Positions 33,905 through 44,511 of a DNA stretch of 64,000 bases are shown in pieces. Each line of letters starts with the position of its first letter. Within the stretch, counting starts at the first letter, position 1. The DNA comes from Xylophilus sp. GOD-11R (GTDB taxonomy: Bacteria > Pseudomonadota > Gammaproteobacteria > Burkholderiales > Burkholderiaceae_C), in contig NZ_CP137854.1 of NCBI RefSeq assembly GCF_033546935.1, forward strand, positions 1,798,001 through 1,862,000, given 5' to 3'. A program made the translations under genes and the position numbers. Under the pieces are notes generated by a model. It was not told the DNA's origin. It did not search any database and saw only the letters and a list, made by a program, of their open reading frames with translations.

Positions 33905-34759
33905 ATGCTCAAGCAGCGCATCCTAACGGCCATCGTCCTGTTGGCCATCATCCTGTCGGCCCTGCTGGTGTCGTCGCCTTTGCCCTTCTGCGCAGTGGCC
34001 GTGGCGGCCATCGCCGCTGCGGGCTGGGAGTGGGGGCGGCTCAACGGCTACAAGGACACCGGTTCCCTGCTGATGGCCATCGTGCTGTTGGTGGCCTGTG
34101 TCATCGGCTGGCAGGCCGGACTCATGGCGCGGCCTTCGCCGGTTCTGTGGTGCGTGGTAGGCGGTATCTGGGTCCTGCTGGGCGCCTGGCTGCTGCGCCG
34201 GGGCGTCGGCGGATGGGCGCAGGTCCCGCGTGCGGTGCGATTGATCGGCGGTCTGGCGCTGCTGTGGCTGGCCTGGCTGGCCATCGCCCAGGCGCGATTC
34301 GTCGGCACAAATTTTTTGCTGTCGGTCATGGTGCTGGTGTGGGTCGCCGACATCGGCGCCTATTTCGCCGGGCGGGCCTTCGGCCTTAAGTTCACCCGCT
34401 CCAAGCTCGCGCCCTCGATCAGTCCGGGCAAGAGCTGGGAAGGCGTGTGGGGCGGCATGGTTGGGGTGCTGGTGTTGGCGGTGGCATGGGTCTGGGCCGA
34501 TGCCACATACGGTCTCTCGCCTGTCAGTCTCTATAGTCTGCTCGCCGCGCGTGGCTGGTGGCTGCTGGTGCCGGCGGTGGTGTTCCTCGCGGCGATGAGC
34601 GTAGTCGGCGACCTGGTCGAATCGCTCGTCAAGCGCAGCGCCGGCGCCAAGGACAGCAGCCAGCTCCTGCCTGGCCACGGCGGTGTGCTCGACCGCATTG
34701 ATGCGCTGTTGCCGGCAGTGCCGCTGGCGATGATGCTGGCCACGGCAGTCGGCGTATGA
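33905..34759 (+). CDS. cdsA: Phosphatidate cytidylyltransferase
   Basis: A 284-residue integral membrane enzyme that makes CDP-diacylglycerol. It has about seven to eight hydrophobic segments and the signature SVVGDLVESLVKRSAGAKDSSQLLPGHGGVLDRID-type sequence at the C-terminal end, with KRSAGAKD and PGHGG as the conserved core. SPGKSWEGVWGG is a second conserved region. The GTGAGGAG-type ribosome site (CTAGGAG) is 6 bases before the ATG. It overlaps dxr by four bases. Confidence 0.95.
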   Translation: MLKQRILTAIVLLAIILSALLVSSPLPFCAVAVAAIAAAGWEWGRLNGYKDTGSLLMAIVLLVACVIGWQAGLMARPSPVLWCVVGGIWVLLGAWLLRRGVGGWAQVPRAVRLIGGLALLWLAWLAIAQARFVGTNFLLSVMVLVWVADIGAYFAGRAFGLKFTRSKLAPSISPGKSWEGVWGGMVGVLVLAVAWVWADATYGLSPVSLYSLLAARGWWLLVPAVVFLAAMSVVGDLVESLVKRSAGAKDSSQLLPGHGGVLDRIDALLPAVPLAMMLATAVGV

Positions 34760-35970
34760 GCGCGGTGCTGCTTCCCTTGCCGGACGCGGCGCCCCGCCAG
34801 CGTGTGGCGGTGCTGGGCGCTACCGGCTCCATCGGCACCAGCACGCTCGACGTGATCGGGCGGCACCCTGATCAGTTCGAGGTCTTTGCCCTGTGCGCAG
34901 GCCGGCAGGTCGACGCGCTTTTTGTGCTGTGCCAGCGTTTCCGGCCGCCGTTCGCGGCCCTGGCGACCGAGGCCCACGCCGCGCAGCTGCGCGAGAAGCT
35001 CTCGGCGCATGGCATCGCGACCAAGGTGCTGAGCGGGCGGGCGGGTGTCGAGGAAATCGCGGCGCATCCGCAAGTCGATGCCGTGATGGCCGCCATCGTC
35101 GGTGCCGAAGGCCTGGGGCCGTGCCTGGCCGCCGCGCGGGCCGGCAAACGTTTGTTGCTGGCCAACAAGGAAGCCATCGTCGTGGGCGGTCGCTACTTCA
35201 TGGACGCGGTGCAGGCGGGGGGCGGCACCTTACTGCCGATCGACAGCGAACATTCGGCGATCTTTCAGTCGCTGCCGGACGATCCGGCCAGTTGGGACCG
35301 GCGCGTCGAAAAAATCATCCTCACCGCATCGGGCGGCCCGTTCCGCAGCCGCGACCCGGCCAGTCTGCGGAAGGTGACGCCCGACGAAGCATGTGCGCAT
35401 CCCAATTGGTCAATGGGCCGCAAGATCTCGGTCGACTCGGCCACCATGATGAACAAGGCACTCGAAGTCATCGAAGCCCGCCACCTGTTCGGACTGCCGC
35501 CAGCGCGCATCGAGGTGGTGATTCATCCGCAGAGCATCGTGCATTCGCTGGTCCAGTACCGCGATGGTTCGCTGGTCGCCCAGTTGGGTATGCCCGACAT
35601 GCGCGTGCCGATCGCCTATGGCCTGGCCTGGCCCGAGCGCATCGAGAGCGGCACGCCGCGCCTCGACTTTTCCAAGGTCGCCGCGATGACGTTCGAACAG
35701 CCGTCGGCCGAGCGCTTCCCCGGCCTGCAGCTCGCCTGGGACGCGCTCAACGGACCCGAGGGCACGACGGCGGTGCTCAATGCGGCCAACGAGGTCGCCG
35801 TCCAGGCTTTTCTCGACCAGCGCATCCGCTTCGACCAGATCCACGCGGTCAACCTGCACACGATCGCGACCGTCGCCACACAGGCGCCGGCATCGCTTGA
35901 AGCCCTGCTCGATCTCGATGCCCGTGCGCGCACCGAGGCTGAAGCAGCGGTCGCGCAACACTCGGCCTGA
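34756..35970 (+). CDS. dxr: 1-deoxy-D-xylulose 5-phosphate reductoisomerase
   Basis: A 404-residue enzyme of the MEP isoprenoid pathway. VAVLGATGSIGTSTLDVI is the NADPH fold start near residue 18, LANKEAIV and PIDSEHSAIFQ hold the metal and substrate contacts, and ILTASGGPFR and NWSMGRKISVDSATMMNKALE are hallmark segments. ATG at 34756 overlaps the cdsA stop. It shares the operon with cdsA and rseP. Confidence 0.97.
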   Translation: MSAVLLPLPDAAPRQRVAVLGATGSIGTSTLDVIGRHPDQFEVFALCAGRQVDALFVLCQRFRPPFAALATEAHAAQLREKLSAHGIATKVLSGRAGVEEIAAHPQVDAVMAAIVGAEGLGPCLAAARAGKRLLLANKEAIVVGGRYFMDAVQAGGGTLLPIDSEHSAIFQSLPDDPASWDRRVEKIILTASGGPFRSRDPASLRKVTPDEACAHPNWSMGRKISVDSATMMNKALEVIEARHLFGLPPARIEVVIHPQSIVHSLVQYRDGSLVAQLGMPDMRVPIAYGLAWPERIESGTPRLDFSKVAAMTFEQPSAERFPGLQLAWDALNGPEGTTAVLNAANEVAVQAFLDQRIRFDQIHAVNLHTIATVATQAPASLEALLDLDARARTEAEAAVAQHSA

Positions 35971-36012
35971 CAATAGCGTTATCGGCCCGCGGGCCATTTC
36001 CAGGAATTTTCG

Positions 36013-37374
36013 ATGCTCATGACCGTGCTGGCTTTCGTGGTGGCGCTGGCGCTGCTCATCGCAGTCCACGAATATGGGCATTACCGTGTGGCCATCGCGT
36101 GCGGCGTCAAGGTTTTGCGGTTCTCCATCGGCTTCGGCCATGTCGTCTGGCGCTGGCAGAAGCCGGGCTCGCCCACCGAGTTCGCCATCGGCGCTCTGCC
36201 GCTCGGCGGCTACGTGAAGATGCTCGACGAGCGAGAAGGTCCGGTCGATCCGGCCGAGCGGCACCTGGCCTTCAACAATCAGTCCGTGGGAAAACGCGCC
36301 GCCATCGTCGCCGCCGGGCCGGCTGCCAACCTGATCCTGGCGGTGGCCCTGTATGCCGTAGTGAACTGGATCGGGACCGACGAGCCGGTCGCGCGCCTGG
36401 CCGAGCCCTTGCCCGCCTCGATCGCCGCCAAGGCGGGTCTGCGCGGCGGTGACGAAGTCATCGCGCTGGGCCGCGACGGTGAACCGGCCGAGCCGGTGCG
36501 CTCCTTCGACGACATGCACTGGCAACTAACCCGTGCGGCAATCGACGGACAAACGGTCTCGATGGACGTACGAGGTTCCGATGGCCGCCAGCGGCGGATC
36601 GACCTGCCGCTCGACCGGCTTTCCAGCCGCGAGGCCGACGCGCGCATGACCCGCGAGATCGGTATCGCCGGACCGCTCACCGTTCCCCTGATCGGCGAGG
36701 TGCAGGCCGGCGGAGCCGCCGCAGCGGCGGGCCTGCAGCGCGGCGACATCGTGCGGCGCATCGGCGCAGTCGCCATCGCCGATGGCGTGCAGCTGCGCGA
36801 CGCAATCCGGGCGTCGGTGAAGAATGGGCGCGCGCTCGGGCAGACCTGGCAGATCGAGCGTGCCGGTCAGCGCCTCGATCTGGCGGTGACGCCGGCGGTC
36901 ATCGCCGAGAACGGACAAAATATCGGTCGGGTGGGCGCCTTCGTCGGCGGACCGCCGGAAACCGTCCGCGTGCGTTACGGCGTTGTCGAAGGGCTGTGGC
37001 GCGGCGTTGCCAAGACCTGGGAAGTCTCCTCCCTGAGTCTGCGCATGATGGGTCGCATGGTCATCGGCGAGGCCTCGCTGAAGAACCTCAGCGGTCCGCT
37101 GACCATTGCCGACTACGCCGGGCGCTCGGCCAGCATGGGGCTGGTGCAATACCTGGTCTTCCTGGCGCTCATCAGCGTCAGCCTCGGTGTTCTCAACCTG
37201 CTGCCACTGCCCGTTCTCGACGGCGGACATCTGGTGTTCTTCGCCTGGGAGGCGATCACCGGCCGTGGCGTCTCGGAGGCTTGGCTGGGCCATCTGCAGC
37301 GCGGCGGCGTGGCGGTGCTGATGCTCGCCATGTCGATCGCACTCTTCAACGACGTCAGCCGCATTTTCGGCTGA
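36013..37374 (+). CDS. rseP: Site-2 zinc metalloprotease RseP
   Basis: A 453-residue inner-membrane protease that cuts RseA to free sigma-E and removes signal peptides. The zinc motif HEYGH is in AVHEYGHYRVA near residue 22, the second metal segment is NLLPLPVLDGGHLVFF near residue 398, and two PDZ domains lie between (GLRGGDEVIALG and GLQRGDIVRRIG). Length fits the family. It follows dxr by 42 bases and precedes bamA. Confidence 0.96.
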   Translation: MLMTVLAFVVALALLIAVHEYGHYRVAIACGVKVLRFSIGFGHVVWRWQKPGSPTEFAIGALPLGGYVKMLDEREGPVDPAERHLAFNNQSVGKRAAIVAAGPAANLILAVALYAVVNWIGTDEPVARLAEPLPASIAAKAGLRGGDEVIALGRDGEPAEPVRSFDDMHWQLTRAAIDGQTVSMDVRGSDGRQRRIDLPLDRLSSREADARMTREIGIAGPLTVPLIGEVQAGGAAAAAGLQRGDIVRRIGAVAIADGVQLRDAIRASVKNGRALGQTWQIERAGQRLDLAVTPAVIAENGQNIGRVGAFVGGPPETVRVRYGVVEGLWRGVAKTWEVSSLSLRMMGRMVIGEASLKNLSGPLTIADYAGRSASMGLVQYLVFLALISVSLGVLNLLPLPVLDGGHLVFFAWEAITGRGVSEAWLGHLQRGGVAVLMLAMSIALFNDVSRIFG

Positions 37375-37516
37375 CAACGGGCTTGCTCTCGCACCGATCC
37401 TGGCGCTTTACCGCTGGCCCGACGCATCGACCGGAAGAAGCGTCGTCTGCCTCCGTCATAATCCCGCGTTGGCCGCGGCCGGGTTGCGGTCGCTGGCACA
37501 TTTTCATTCCGCGTAC

Positions 37517-39814
37517 ATGAAGCAAAAAATCCTCGGTTCCCACCTGCGCGCCGTCTCGGCGGTGGCCAGCTTGTTGTTTGCCGCGCAGGCTGCCTGGGCC
37601 ATCGACCCCTTCACGCTTGCCGACATCCGAATCGAAGGTCTGCAGCGGGTGGAGCCCGGTACGGTCTTCGCTTCGCTGCCGTTCCGAGTGGGCGACAACT
37701 ACAACGACGAGAAAGGCGCCGGCGCCATCCGTTCGCTCTTCGGCCTGGGCCTGTTCAAGGACGTGCGCCTGGAAGCGCGCGGCAACGTGCTGACCGTGGT
37801 TGTGGAAGAGAGGCCCACCGTGGCCGGACTCGACTTCGCCGGCACCAAGGAGTTCGACAAGGACACCCTCAAGAAGGCCATGCGCGACATCGGTCTGACC
37901 GAAGGCCGCCCCTTCGACAAGGCCCTGGCTGACCGCGCCGAGCAGGAGCTCAAGCGCCAGTACGTCAACCGCAGCCTCTATGGCGCCGAGATCGTCACCA
38001 CCGTCACGCCAATCGAACGCAACCGCGTCAATCTGACCTTTACCGTCACCGAAGGCGAGCCGGCACGCATCGCCGACATCCGCATCACCGGCAACAAAAC
38101 CTTCAGCGACGGCACGCTCAAGGGCCTGTTCGACCTCGATACCGGCGGCTGGCTGAGCTGGTACACCAAGTCCGACCGCTATTCCCGCGCCAAGCTCAAC
38201 GCCGACCTGGAAACCCTGCGCTCCTATTACCTGCAGCGCGGCTACATGGAGTTCAAGGTCGACTCCACCCAGGTCGCCATCTCGCCCAACAAACAGGACA
38301 TCAGCCTGACGATCAACGTCACCGAAGGCCAGCGCTACGTGGTGTCGGGCGTGAAGCTCGAGGGCAACTACCTCGGCCGCGAAGAAGAGTTCAAGTCGCT
38401 GGTCAAGATCGTTCCCGGCGAGCCCTACAACTCCGAGCAGGTCGCCCAGACCACCAAGGCCTTCACCGATTACTTCAGTGCGTTCGGCTTCGCGTTCGCG
38501 CGCGTCGAGCCGGTGCCCGACATCGATCGGGCCAACAACCGCGTGGCCCTGGTGCTGCAGGCCGAGCCGGCTCGCCGCGCCTACGTGCGCCGCATTTCGG
38601 TCGCGGGCAACAACCGCACGCGCGACGAAGTGATTCGCCGTGAGTTCCGGCAGTTCGAATCTTCCTGGTTCAATGGTGACAAGATTCGCCTGTCACGCGA
38701 CCGGGTAGACCGCCTGGGTTACTTCAGCTCGGTCGACGTCGAAACCCAGGACGTCGCCGGCTCGCCCGACCAGGTCGACGTGGTGGTGAACGTGGTCGAG
38801 AAGCCCACCGGCAGCCTGTCGCTCGGCGCCGGCTTCTCCAGCGCCGAAAAGGTGGCGCTGACCTTCGGCATCAAGCAGGAAAACGTCTTCGGCACCGGCA
38901 ACTATCTCGGTATCGACGTCAACACCAGCAAGTACAACCGCGCCATCGTGCTCAGCACGACCAATCCGTACTTCACGCCCGACGGCATCTCGCGCACCAT
39001 CGACCTGTACCACCGGTCCTCGCGTCCCTACCAGGACCAGGGCGGTAACTACCGACTGCTGACCTCCGGCGCCAGCATGCGTTTCGGTGTGCCGTTCAGC
39101 GAGCTCGACACGGTGTTCTTCGGTGCGGGCGCGGAGCGGACCGAGATCAAGCCGGGCACCAACATTCCGGCCACCTACCTGGCCTATGCCGAGCAGGTCG
39201 GCTACACCAGCTATTCGGTGCCGCTGACCATCGGCTGGGCCCGCGACAGCCGCGACAGTGCGCTGTCGCCCAGCACCGGACGCTACCAGCGTTTCAACTC
39301 CGAAATCGGCGTGGCGGGCGATGCGCGTTACATCCGCGGCAACTACCAGCTCCAGCAGTACGTGCCGCTGACCAAGAAGTACACCCTGGCGCTCAACTCG
39401 GAAATCGGCGCAGGGCGTGGTCTCAACGGCCTGCCTTTTCCGATCTTCAAGAACTTCTATTCGGGCGGTCTCGGTTCGGTCCGAGGCTTCGAACAGGGCA
39501 CCCTGGGTCCGCGTGACGTGACCGGCGCCTCCATCGGCGGTGCCAAGAAGATCACCCTGAACGCCGAGCTTTCTGCTCCGTTCCCAGGAGCCGGCAACGA
39601 CCGTACCCTGCGTGTCTTCGGCTTCACCGACGTCGGTAACGTGTACGGTGAGAACGAGCGATTCGATTTCGGCGACGTGCGCGCCTCGGTCGGTCTGGGC
39701 CTGAGCTGGGTATCTCCGGTCGGCCCTCTGCGCATAGCAATTGCTAACCCGATCCGCAAGGAGCCGGGCGATAGAATCCAAAGATTCCAATTCCAGATCG
39801 GAAGCTCTTTCTAA
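37517..39814 (+). CDS. bamA: Outer membrane protein assembly factor BamA
   Basis: A 765-residue protein. The ATG at 37517 begins a signal peptide (SAVASLLFAAQAAWA), then five POTRA domains over roughly residues 25-425 (starting FTLADIRIEGLQRV) and a 16-strand beta barrel ending in FQFQIGSSF, with the C-terminal Phe needed for barrel assembly. GSVRGFEQGTLGPRD is the conserved barrel loop (VRGF). An upstream in-frame start at 37469 would hide the signal peptide and is rejected. Confidence 0.97.
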   Translation: MKQKILGSHLRAVSAVASLLFAAQAAWAIDPFTLADIRIEGLQRVEPGTVFASLPFRVGDNYNDEKGAGAIRSLFGLGLFKDVRLEARGNVLTVVVEERPTVAGLDFAGTKEFDKDTLKKAMRDIGLTEGRPFDKALADRAEQELKRQYVNRSLYGAEIVTTVTPIERNRVNLTFTVTEGEPARIADIRITGNKTFSDGTLKGLFDLDTGGWLSWYTKSDRYSRAKLNADLETLRSYYLQRGYMEFKVDSTQVAISPNKQDISLTINVTEGQRYVVSGVKLEGNYLGREEEFKSLVKIVPGEPYNSEQVAQTTKAFTDYFSAFGFAFARVEPVPDIDRANNRVALVLQAEPARRAYVRRISVAGNNRTRDEVIRREFRQFESSWFNGDKIRLSRDRVDRLGYFSSVDVETQDVAGSPDQVDVVVNVVEKPTGSLSLGAGFSSAEKVALTFGIKQENVFGTGNYLGIDVNTSKYNRAIVLSTTNPYFTPDGISRTIDLYHRSSRPYQDQGGNYRLLTSGASMRFGVPFSELDTVFFGAGAERTEIKPGTNIPATYLAYAEQVGYTSYSVPLTIGWARDSRDSALSPSTGRYQRFNSEIGVAGDARYIRGNYQLQQYVPLTKKYTLALNSEIGAGRGLNGLPFPIFKNFYSGGLGSVRGFEQGTLGPRDVTGASIGGAKKITLNAELSAPFPGAGNDRTLRVFGFTDVGNVYGENERFDFGDVRASVGLGLSWVSPVGPLRIAIANPIRKEPGDRIQRFQFQIGSSF

Positions 39815-40347
39815 TGAACGCTTTTATCCGCCAAGGCGCCGTCGGCGTCCTGCTCGCGGCAGCAGCCTGTGCGGCCCCTGCCCAGGCAGACGATTTCCGG
39901 GTCGGCTTCGTCAATACCGATCGCATCTTCCGTGAAGCCACGGCCGCCAAGGCCGCGCAGTCCAAGCTCGAAGGTGAGTTCTCGAAGCGCGAAAAAGATC
40001 TGCTCGACCTCGGCAACTCGCTGAAGGCCGCTTCCGACAAGTTCGAAAAGGAAGCGCCGACGCTTCCCGATGCGCAGCGCACCAGCCGCCAGCGCAACCT
40101 CATCGAGCAGGACCGTGATTTCCAGCGCAAGCGCCGCGAATTCCAGGAAGACCTCAATTCCCGCAAGAACGAGGAACTGCAACAGGTGCTCGAACGCGCC
40201 AATCGCGTGGTCAAGCAGGTCGCCGAAACCGAGAAGTACGACGTCATCCTGCAAGAGGCCGTCTACATCAATCCCAAATACGACATCACCGATCGCGTCA
40301 TCAAGGCGCTGAACTCGGCAGCAACGACCACGCCTGCGGCGAAGTAG
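39814..40347 (+). CDS. skp: OmpH/Skp-family periplasmic chaperone
   Basis: A 177-residue protein starting at the last base of the bamA stop (TAATG overlap). The signal peptide runs to [10 protein letters not shown], then [15 protein letters not shown] and a long coiled-coil arm of Lys/Glu/Arg residues, then [27 protein letters not shown]. This is the usual Skp layout, holding unfolded outer-membrane proteins on their way to Bam. Confidence 0.95.
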   Translation: MNAFIRQGAVGVLLAAAACAAPAQADDFRVGFVNTDRIFREATAAKAAQSKLEGEFSKREKDLLDLGNSLKAASDKFEKEAPTLPDAQRTSRQRNLIEQDRDFQRKRREFQEDLNSRKNEELQQVLERANRVVKQVAETEKYDVILQEAVYINPKYDITDRVIKALNSAATTTPAAK

Positions 40348-40378
40348 GTCGGTGGCTGCGCGTAGCGGTAGCGACGCG

Positions 40379-41362
40379 ATGGCCCTGGCTTTGCAGGACA
40401 TCGTTTCCGAATTGGGCGGTGAACTGCGCGGCGATGGCGGGCTCGACATCACCGGCATCGCGCCGCTCGAATCGGCGGGGCAGGGCGACATCGCGTTTCT
40501 CAGCAACCCCCGTTATGCGCAGCAGCTGGCGACGTCTGGCGCAGCTTGCGTCATCGTGGCACCGGCCTTCGCAGAGCAGGCGGCGGCGCGCGGTGCCTGC
40601 ATCGTCACCGATTCCCCTTACGTCTATTTCGCGCGCCTGACGCAGCTCTGGCGGCGCCGCATCCGGCCACAGCGTCAGGTCGGCGTGCATCCCAGCGCGG
40701 TCGTGCATGCGGATGCAACGGTCCACCCGACGGCCTCCATCGGTCCCTTGTGCGTGGTGGAGCGGGGTGCCACGGTCGGCGCCGGTTCCGTGCTCACGTC
40801 GCGCGTCACCCTGGGTGAGGACTGCAGCGTGGGCCAACGTTGTCTGCTGCACGCTGGCGTCGTCATCGGTGCCGACGGATTCGGTTTCGCACCGCACGAC
40901 GGTGCATGGCTCAAGATCGAGCAGCTCGGTGCGGTGCGCATCGGCGACGACGTGGAAATCGGTGCCAACAGCTGTGTCGATCGCGGCGCTCTCGACGACA
41001 CTGTCATCGAGGACGGCGTGAAGATCGACAACCTGGTGCAGGTCGCCCACAACGTGCGCATCGGCCGCAACAGTGCGCTGGCGGGAAACGCCGGTGTGGC
41101 CGGCAGTGCGACGATTGGTGCGAACTGCACGATCGGCGGCGGTGCCGTGGTGCTCGGTCACCTTACGCTGGCCGACGGTGTACACATATCGGCCGCCTCG
41201 GTGGTCATGCGGTCCATCCGTCAGCCGGGGCAATACAGCGGCGTGTTTCCTATCGACGACAATAAGAGCTGGGAAAAGAACGCGGCCACCCTGCGACAAC
41301 TCCACGGTCTGCGCGAGCGCATCAAGGCGCTCGAACACCATCTCCAGAACAACGAATCCTGA
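40379..41362 (+). CDS. lpxD: UDP-3-O-(3-hydroxyacyl)glucosamine N-acyltransferase LpxD
   Basis: A 327-residue left-handed beta-helix enzyme of lipid A synthesis. The N-terminal uridine-binding domain ([20 protein letters not shown]) is followed by hexapeptide repeats (such as [21 protein letters not shown]) and NAAVRQLHGL-like end region with a C-terminal helix. [15 protein letters not shown] is a family marker. A GTG at 40352 with a fair ribosome site (AGTAGG) in the same frame is an alternative start nine residues earlier. Confidence 0.96.
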   Translation: MALALQDIVSELGGELRGDGGLDITGIAPLESAGQGDIAFLSNPRYAQQLATSGAACVIVAPAFAEQAAARGACIVTDSPYVYFARLTQLWRRRIRPQRQVGVHPSAVVHADATVHPTASIGPLCVVERGATVGAGSVLTSRVTLGEDCSVGQRCLLHAGVVIGADGFGFAPHDGAWLKIEQLGAVRIGDDVEIGANSCVDRGALDDTVIEDGVKIDNLVQVAHNVRIGRNSALAGNAGVAGSATIGANCTIGGGAVVLGHLTLADGVHISAASVVMRSIRQPGQYSGVFPIDDNKSWEKNAATLRQLHGLRERIKALEHHLQNNES

Positions 41363-41370
41363 ATCTCGCC

Positions 41371-41811
41371 ATGTTGGACATCCACCAGATCCTCAAGCAG
41401 CTGCCCCACCGTTACCCCATCCTGCTGGTGGATCGGGTGCTCGAACTCGAGAAGAGCAAGCGCATCCTCGCGCTCAAGAACGTCACGATCAACGAACCTT
41501 TCTTCACTGGTCATTTTCCGCATCGGCCGGTCATGCCGGGTGTGCTGATCCTCGAAGCCATGGCGCAGGCCGCGGCGCTGCTGGCCTTCGACACCCTGGG
41601 TGTCGTGCCCGACGACAAGACCGTCTACTACTTCGCCGGCATCGACGGTGCCCGCTTCAAGCGCCCGGTGGAACCCGGCGACCAGTTGCGCATGGAAGTC
41701 ACCCTCGAGCGCATGAAGGCCGGCATCTTCAAGTTCAAGGGCACGACGCGCGTCGGCGAGGACATCGCCTGCGAAGCCGAACTCATGTGCACGATGCGGA
41801 CCATCGCCTGA
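41371..41811 (+). CDS. fabZ: 3-hydroxyacyl-[acyl-carrier-protein] dehydratase FabZ
   Basis: A 146-residue hot-dog enzyme. [17 protein letters not shown] is the start signature, with [25 protein letters not shown] holding the catalytic His and Glu. It supplies unsaturated acyl intermediates for fatty acids next to the lipid A genes that consume 3-hydroxyacyl-ACP. Short gap of 8 bases after lpxD. Confidence 0.97.
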   Translation: MLDIHQILKQLPHRYPILLVDRVLELEKSKRILALKNVTINEPFFTGHFPHRPVMPGVLILEAMAQAAALLAFDTLGVVPDDKTVYYFAGIDGARFKRPVEPGDQLRMEVTLERMKAGIFKFKGTTRVGEDIACEAELMCTMRTIA

Positions 41812-41833
41812 AGGCGAGACGCAGGAGCCGGGC

Positions 41834-42631
41834 TTGAATCCATCCATCCATGCGACCGCCCTGGTCGCGCCGGGCGCCCGGGTCGACAGCTCGGTCACGA
41901 TCGGGCCTTACACCGTCATCGGCCCGGAAGTGACGATCGGCGCAGGCACGACGATAGGCGCGCATTGCGTCATCGAGGGCCGCACCACGATCGGCCGCGA
42001 CAACCGCATCTTCCAGTTCAACTCGCTGGGCGCCATTCCGCAGGACAAGAAGTACGCGGGCGAGCCCTGCGAGCTGGTCATCGGCGATCGCAACACCATC
42101 CGCGAGTTCTGCACCTTCAACATCGGCTCGCCTGGAGGCACCGGCGTGACCAAGGTTGGCGACGACAACTGGATTATGGCCTACGTCCATCTGGCGCACG
42201 ATGTCGTGGTTGGCAACCACACCATCTTCGCCAACAACTCGCAGCTCGCCGGGCATGTCGAAGTCGGTGACTGGGTGATCCTGGGCGGCTTCACGGTCGT
42301 CCACCAGTTCGTGCGCATCGGCGCCCACGGCATGACGGCCATGTGCTCGCTGCTGTTCGGCGACCAGCCGCCTTTCGTCATGAGCCAGGGCCAGCCCGCC
42401 GGTGCCCGCTCGATGAACTTCGAGGGCCTGCGTCGCCGGGGGTTTTCGGCCGACCGGATCTCGGCGGTCAAGGCGATGCACAAGGCGCTCTACCGCGAGA
42501 ACCTGACACTCGAAGAAGCGCAGAAGCGCATTGCGCAACTGCCCGAACGCTATGCCGAAGCGCAGCCCGATGTCGATCTGATGCTCGGTTTCCTGGCCGG
42601 CGTATCGCCTCATCGCGGCATTCTTCGCTGA
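41834..42631 (+). CDS. lpxA: Acyl-ACP--UDP-N-acetylglucosamine O-acyltransferase LpxA
   Basis: A 265-residue enzyme that starts lipid A synthesis. The start is a TTG at 41834 with AGGAG just upstream (CAGGAGCCGGGC), encoding [17 protein letters not shown]. Hexapeptide repeats form the beta helix, the [26 protein letters not shown] region contains the active-site area, and the C-terminal helices begin after [11 protein letters not shown]. It forms one operon with lpxD, fabZ and lpxB. Confidence 0.96.
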   Translation: MNPSIHATALVAPGARVDSSVTIGPYTVIGPEVTIGAGTTIGAHCVIEGRTTIGRDNRIFQFNSLGAIPQDKKYAGEPCELVIGDRNTIREFCTFNIGSPGGTGVTKVGDDNWIMAYVHLAHDVVVGNHTIFANNSQLAGHVEVGDWVILGGFTVVHQFVRIGAHGMTAMCSLLFGDQPPFVMSQGQPAGARSMNFEGLRRRGFSADRISAVKAMHKALYRENLTLEEAQKRIAQLPERYAEAQPDVDLMLGFLAGVSPHRGILR

Positions 42632-42638
42632 CAGCGCC

Positions 42639-43796
42639 ATGGCCGAGCGATCGACACGGGCGCCATTGCAGGCCGCGCTGGTCGCGGGCGAGACTTCTGG
42701 CGACCTCCTGGCCGGACTGCTGCTAGACGGCATGTCGCGGCGCTGGCCGCAAATGGCAAGCGCCGGCATTGGCGGTCCGCAGATGGTGCGACGCGGTTTC
42801 CAGGCCTGGTGGCCGAGCGACAAGCTCGCGGTGCGCGGTTATGTCGAGGTGCTGCGCCATTACCGCGAGATCGTCGGCATACGTCGCCAATTGCGCGACC
42901 GATTGCTCGCCGGCAAGCCCGATGTGTTCATCGGCGTGGACGCGCCCGACTTCAATCTGGACCTCGAAGCCGACCTCAAGGCCGCCGGCATTCCTTGCGT
43001 GCATTTCATTGCGCCGTCGGTTTGGGCCTGGCGGCCCGAGCGGGTCGACAAGATCCGGCGCAGCACCGACCACGTGCTGTGCATCTTTCCCTTCGAGCCC
43101 GAACTGCTGGCCCGCCACGGCATCGCCGCGAGCTATGTCGGCCATCCGCTGGCCAATGTGATTCCGATGGAGCCCGATCGCGCGGCCGCGCGCGTTGCGC
43201 TCGACCTGCCCTTGGATGCCAAGGTGTTGGCTGTGCTGCCGGGCAGCCGTGCCTCGGAGATCCAATACCTTGCCGCCCGCTTCTTCGACGCCTGCCGCCT
43301 GCTGCAGGCGCAGCGGCCCGACATGGTCTTCGTCGTGCCGGCCATTCCCGCGCTGCGTCCACGCATCACCGAGGCGGTGGCAGCGGCCGGCATGACCGAC
43401 CGCGTCCGCATCGTCGAAGGCCGTTCGCACCAGGTGCTGGCCGCCTGCGACCTCACCCTCATCGCCAGCGGAACCGCCACGCTGGAAGCGGCGCTCTACA
43501 AGCGGCCGATGGTCATCGCCTACAACATGCACTGGCTGTCCTGGCAGCTGATGAAACGCAAGCGCCTGCAGCCCTGGGTCGGCCTGCCCAACATCCTGTG
43601 CCGCGATTTCGTGGTGCCCGAGTTGCTGCAGGACCAGGCCAGCTCCCCGGCGCTTGCCGACGCGGTGCTTGCATGGCTGGCCGCGCCTGAGAAAATGGCG
43701 GCACTCACCCAACGATTCACCGCGCTGCACCACGAGCTGCAGCGAGACACGCCTTCTCTTTGTTCCGATGCCATCCAGACCGTCCTCCAAGCCTGA
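42639..43796 (+). CDS. lpxB: Lipid-A-disaccharide synthase LpxB
   Basis: A 385-residue glycosyltransferase that joins UDP-2,3-diacylglucosamine to lipid [18 protein letters not shown] is the start signature, with [14 protein letters not shown] and [18 protein letters not shown] downstream and [13 protein letters not shown] and [21 protein letters not shown] toward the end. Normal length. It overlaps rnhB. Confidence 0.96.
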   Translation: MAERSTRAPLQAALVAGETSGDLLAGLLLDGMSRRWPQMASAGIGGPQMVRRGFQAWWPSDKLAVRGYVEVLRHYREIVGIRRQLRDRLLAGKPDVFIGVDAPDFNLDLEADLKAAGIPCVHFIAPSVWAWRPERVDKIRRSTDHVLCIFPFEPELLARHGIAASYVGHPLANVIPMEPDRAAARVALDLPLDAKVLAVLPGSRASEIQYLAARFFDACRLLQAQRPDMVFVVPAIPALRPRITEAVAAAGMTDRVRIVEGRSHQVLAACDLTLIASGTATLEAALYKRPMVIAYNMHWLSWQLMKRKRLQPWVGLPNILCRDFVVPELLQDQASSPALADAVLAWLAAPEKMAALTQRFTALHHELQRDTPSLCSDAIQTVLQA

Positions 43797-44511
43797 ACAA
43801 GTGCGACTCGCCTGGGACGTCCCTGGCCTGGTCGCCGGTGTGGACGAAGCCGGGCGCGGCCCGCTGGCCGGCCCCGTGGTGGCCGCGGCGGTCATCCTCG
43901 ACCAGCCCGGTCGCATTCGCGGACTGGCCGATTCCAAGGTGCTCACGGCGCTGCAGCGCGAACGGCTTTACGACTTGATCCGCGAGCGCGCGCTGTGCTG
44001 CGCGATCGGGGTGGCGAGTGTCGAAGAAATCGACAGCATCAACATCCTGCAGGCCACCATGCTGGCCATGCGGCGAGCGGTAGAGGGACTGCGGCTCAAG
44101 CCCGCCAAAGTGCTGGTCGACGGCAACCGGCTGCCGACGCTCGACGTGATGGCCGAGGCCATCGTGAAAGGTGATGCGCTGGTGAAGTCGATCTCCGCAG
44201 CGTCCATCCTGGCCAAGGTCCACCGGGATCGCCTTTGCGCCGAGCTCGATCTTCAATATCCGCATTACGGCTTTGCCAGGCACAAGGGCTATGGCACGGC
44301 GGAACACCTGGCCGCGCTGCGCGAGCACGGGGCCTGCGAGCACCATCGTCGCTCGTTCGCGCCGGTGGCGCAGGTGCACATCGCCGCACGCGCGCCCCTG
44401 CCGCAGGCCGTGCCGGCGCTGATGCCGATCGACGACCCGCTGCTGCGGCCGGTCGTCCCGCCACGCCGTCCACGCGCTGTCCGGTCGGTGCGCGCGGTGC
44501 GCGCGGCATGA
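43768..44511 (+). CDS. rnhB: Ribonuclease HII
   Basis: A 247-residue RNase HII that removes ribonucleotides from [26 protein letters not shown] has the catalytic Asp-Glu-x-Gly motif, with [15 protein letters not shown] and [14 protein letters not shown] further on. Start ATG at 43768 overlaps lpxB by 29 bases; a GTG at 43801 is an alternative with almost no overlap. It has an unusual Pro/Arg-rich C-terminal tail of about 35 residues beyond the catalytic core. The stop overlaps the next gene (ATGA). Confidence 0.94.
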   Translation: MPSRPSSKPEQVRLAWDVPGLVAGVDEAGRGPLAGPVVAAAVILDQPGRIRGLADSKVLTALQRERLYDLIRERALCCAIGVASVEEIDSINILQATMLAMRRAVEGLRLKPAKVLVDGNRLPTLDVMAEAIVKGDALVKSISAASILAKVHRDRLCAELDLQYPHYGFARHKGYGTAEHLAALREHGACEHHRRSFAPVAQVHIAARAPLPQAVPALMPIDDPLLRPVVPPRRPRAVRSVRAVRAA